Positions 6,434 through 7,794 of a DNA stretch of 7,794 nucleotides are shown in pieces. Position numbers and translations under genes: made by a program. This DNA is from Firmicutes bacterium UBA1535 (GTDB lineage Bacteria > Bacillota > Clostridia > Tissierellales > Sedimentibacteraceae). The stretch spans positions 7,424-15,217 of the forward strand of contig DCPV01000232.1 of assembly GCA_002323775.1 (NCBI GenBank), given 5' to 3'. The notes below the pieces were generated by a model. That model had not been told where the DNA came from. It searched no databases and saw only the letters and a list, made by a program, of their open reading frames with translations. How positions within the stretch are numbered: the stretch's first letter is position 1; every line of letters starts with the position of its first letter.

Positions 6434-7794
6434 GTGGAAAATTATGGGTTTGTAAGAGTAGGGGCTGCTGTTCCGAAAATAGAAGTTGCAAATTGCAGAT
6501 ATAATATAGATAGTATTTATGAGTTGATTGTTAAAGCAGAGAAAGAAAAGGTAGCTGTATTGAATTTTCCAGAGCTATGCGTTACGGGCTACACCTGTGC
6601 TGATTTGTTTTTTCAAGCTACCTTAATTGAAGAATGTGAGAAATCAGTTGCCGAGCTGTTGGAAAAAACAAAGGACATAGATATGCTTATAACAATAGGA
6701 GCTCCGGTAAAAGTAGCTTATAAGCTGTATAACTGTGCTATAGCAATTTATAAGGGAAAAATTTTATGTATTATACCTAAAACCTTCATACCGAATTACG
6801 GTGAATTTTATGAAAAAAGATGGTTTAGTCCTGTCGATGAGCTTAGCACAATAAATGTAAATTATTGTGGTCAGGATACAATTATTAGTTCAAATATCTT
6901 GATACAGCATGAAAGCATTAAAGAGCTTTGCATAGGAGTAGAAATATGTGAAGATTTGTGGAGTCCTATACCACCCAGTACATTGCAGGCTCTTGCAGGA
7001 GTAAATCTAATACTTAATTTATCTGCATCTAATGAATATGTAGGCAAAGCAAAGGATAGAGAAAGATTAATTCGAACTCAATCTAACAAATGTATGTGTG
7101 CCTACGTTTATAGTTCTGCTGGATTTGGCGAGTCAACAACCGATTTGGTGTTCGGAGGAAAAGTCTCTATATATGAAAAAGGAGAAGTGCTTGCTGATAA
7201 TAAAAGATTTAATACTGAAAGCGAGCTTGTTTTTGCAGATGTAGACTTGGAAAAATTGTCTATTAGCAGACAGAAAAACATTACTTTTGCAGACAGCCAA
7301 TTAAAATACGCAAATGATTATGAGAAAGTGTATTTCAATGTAAAAAGTATAGAAAGCACTGGTATTAACAGAAAAATAGATAAATATCCTTTTATTCCCA
7401 GTGTTAAGGTTGCTTTGGCTGAAAGATGTAATGAAATATTTGAAATTCAGATTAACGCTTTGGCAAAAAGAATTTTGCACACGAAAGCAAAAGCATTGGT
7501 TATAGGCGTTTCTGGAGGTCTTGATTCAACGCTTGCACTTTTAGTCTGTGCAAAAACTTGTGTTGATTTAGGATTAGACAGAAAAATGATTAAAGCAGTG
7601 ACTATGCCGGGATTTGGAACGAGTGACAGAACCTACAATAATGCTGTTAGCTTGATTGAAAAGCTTGGAGCTACATTTAGAGAAATAAGTATAAAGGATG
7701 CTGTTATTCAGCATTTTAAGGATATAGACCATGATATAAACAATCATGATGTAACATATGAGAATTCTCAAGCAAGAGAAAGAACAAAGATACT
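6434..7794 (+). CDS. nadE: Glutamine-dependent NAD+ synthetase, 3' end cut off by window edge
   Basis: This enzyme performs the last step of NAD+ biosynthesis, amidating nicotinic acid adenine dinucleotide with ATP and ammonia released from glutamine. The first 453 codons are present; full-length enzymes have about 640-680 residues. The N-terminal glutaminase is a nitrilase (CN_hydrolase) domain, about 1-270, with the catalytic triad Glu47 (FPELCVTGY), Lys116 (IPKTFIPNYGEF) and Cys172 (GVEICEDLW). The synthetase domain begins near 330 and carries the PP-loop SGGLDS (360-365), TMPGFGTSDRT, and YENSQARERT (442-451) just before the cut. Both domains are thus intact as far as visible. The start is GTG at 6434, with AGGAGG (6422-6427) 6 nt upstream; no ATG is better placed. 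It follows hisS by 84 nt on the same strand without a terminator, so co-transcription is likely. Confidence 0.96.
   Translation, partial: MENYGFVRVGAAVPKIEVANCRYNIDSIYELIVKAEKEKVAVLNFPELCVTGYTCADLFFQATLIEECEKSVAELLEKTKDIDMLITIGAPVKVAYKLYNCAIAIYKGKILCIIPKTFIPNYGEFYEKRWFSPVDELSTINVNYCGQDTIISSNILIQHESIKELCIGVEICEDLWSPIPPSTLQALAGVNLILNLSASNEYVGKAKDRERLIRTQSNKCMCAYVYSSAGFGESTTDLVFGGKVSIYEKGEVLADNKRFNTESELVFADVDLEKLSISRQKNITFADSQLKYANDYEKVYFNVKSIESTGINRKIDKYPFIPSVKVALAERCNEIFEIQINALAKRILHTKAKALVIGVSGGLDSTLALLVCAKTCVDLGLDRKMIKAVTMPGFGTSDRTYNNAVSLIEKLGATFREISIKDAVIQHFKDIDHDINNHDVTYENSQARERTKI

Noticed and set aside
7574..7771. 65-codon minus-strand ORF
   Set aside because: It is antisense to the nadE synthetase domain, with no independent coding evidence.

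Overview
The window looks like chromosomal DNA of a low-GC, anaerobic Gram-positive bacterium of the class Clostridia. The DNA is strongly AT-rich. Ribosome binding sites are GGAGG-like with short spacing, and terminators are long AT-rich hairpins with T-runs. The gene set includes a superoxide reductase of the desulfoferrodoxin type, a Cys-rich dicluster ferredoxin-like protein of a kind I associate with clostridial genomes, and a YmaF-family protein. Genus and species cannot be assigned from this sequence alone.

Layout. Minus strand, 1-1285: glycerol kinase (glpK), with the C-terminal end cut by the window edge. Minus strand, 1421-1768: a His-rich YmaF-family protein, separated from glpK by a strong terminator (1352-1409) and glpK's own promoter. 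Plus strand, 2018-2500: transcript cleavage factor GreA with its own promoter. A 22-bp-stem bidirectional terminator (2603-2657) separates greA from the convergent minus-strand desulfoferrodoxin gene (2669-3052). Upstream of that, also on the minus strand, is an Fe-S protein (3183-3938) with its own terminator. A 213-bp divergent intergenic region with two dyads follows. Then come three plus-strand genes: a ThiF/MoeB/HesA-type E1-like protein (4152-4937), a histidyl-tRNA synthetase of an unusual clostridial type (5093-6349), and glutamine-dependent NAD+ synthetase (6434 to the window end, 3' partial).

How the genes relate. They do not form one pathway. glpK is catabolic. The desulfoferrodoxin and Fe-S genes fit an oxidative or nitrosative stress and redox role, and each has its own terminator. 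hisS and nadE are co-directional, 84 nt apart, with no intrinsic terminator between them, so they may be co-transcribed.

I do not see an undescribed multi-gene system, mobile element, CRISPR array or RNA gene. The points that merit a second look are smaller. There is a start-stop codon pair at the ideal position in the glpK leader. The His that HPr phosphorylates in other Firmicutes GlpKs is lost. YmaF shows a regular HxH periodicity. The second ferredoxin motif has Leu in place of a Cys. There are CRP/FNR-like and PerR-like dyads upstream of the Fe-S and desulfoferrodoxin genes. The E1-like protein lacks the conserved Arg of its signature. An orphan terminator-like hairpin lies upstream of greA.
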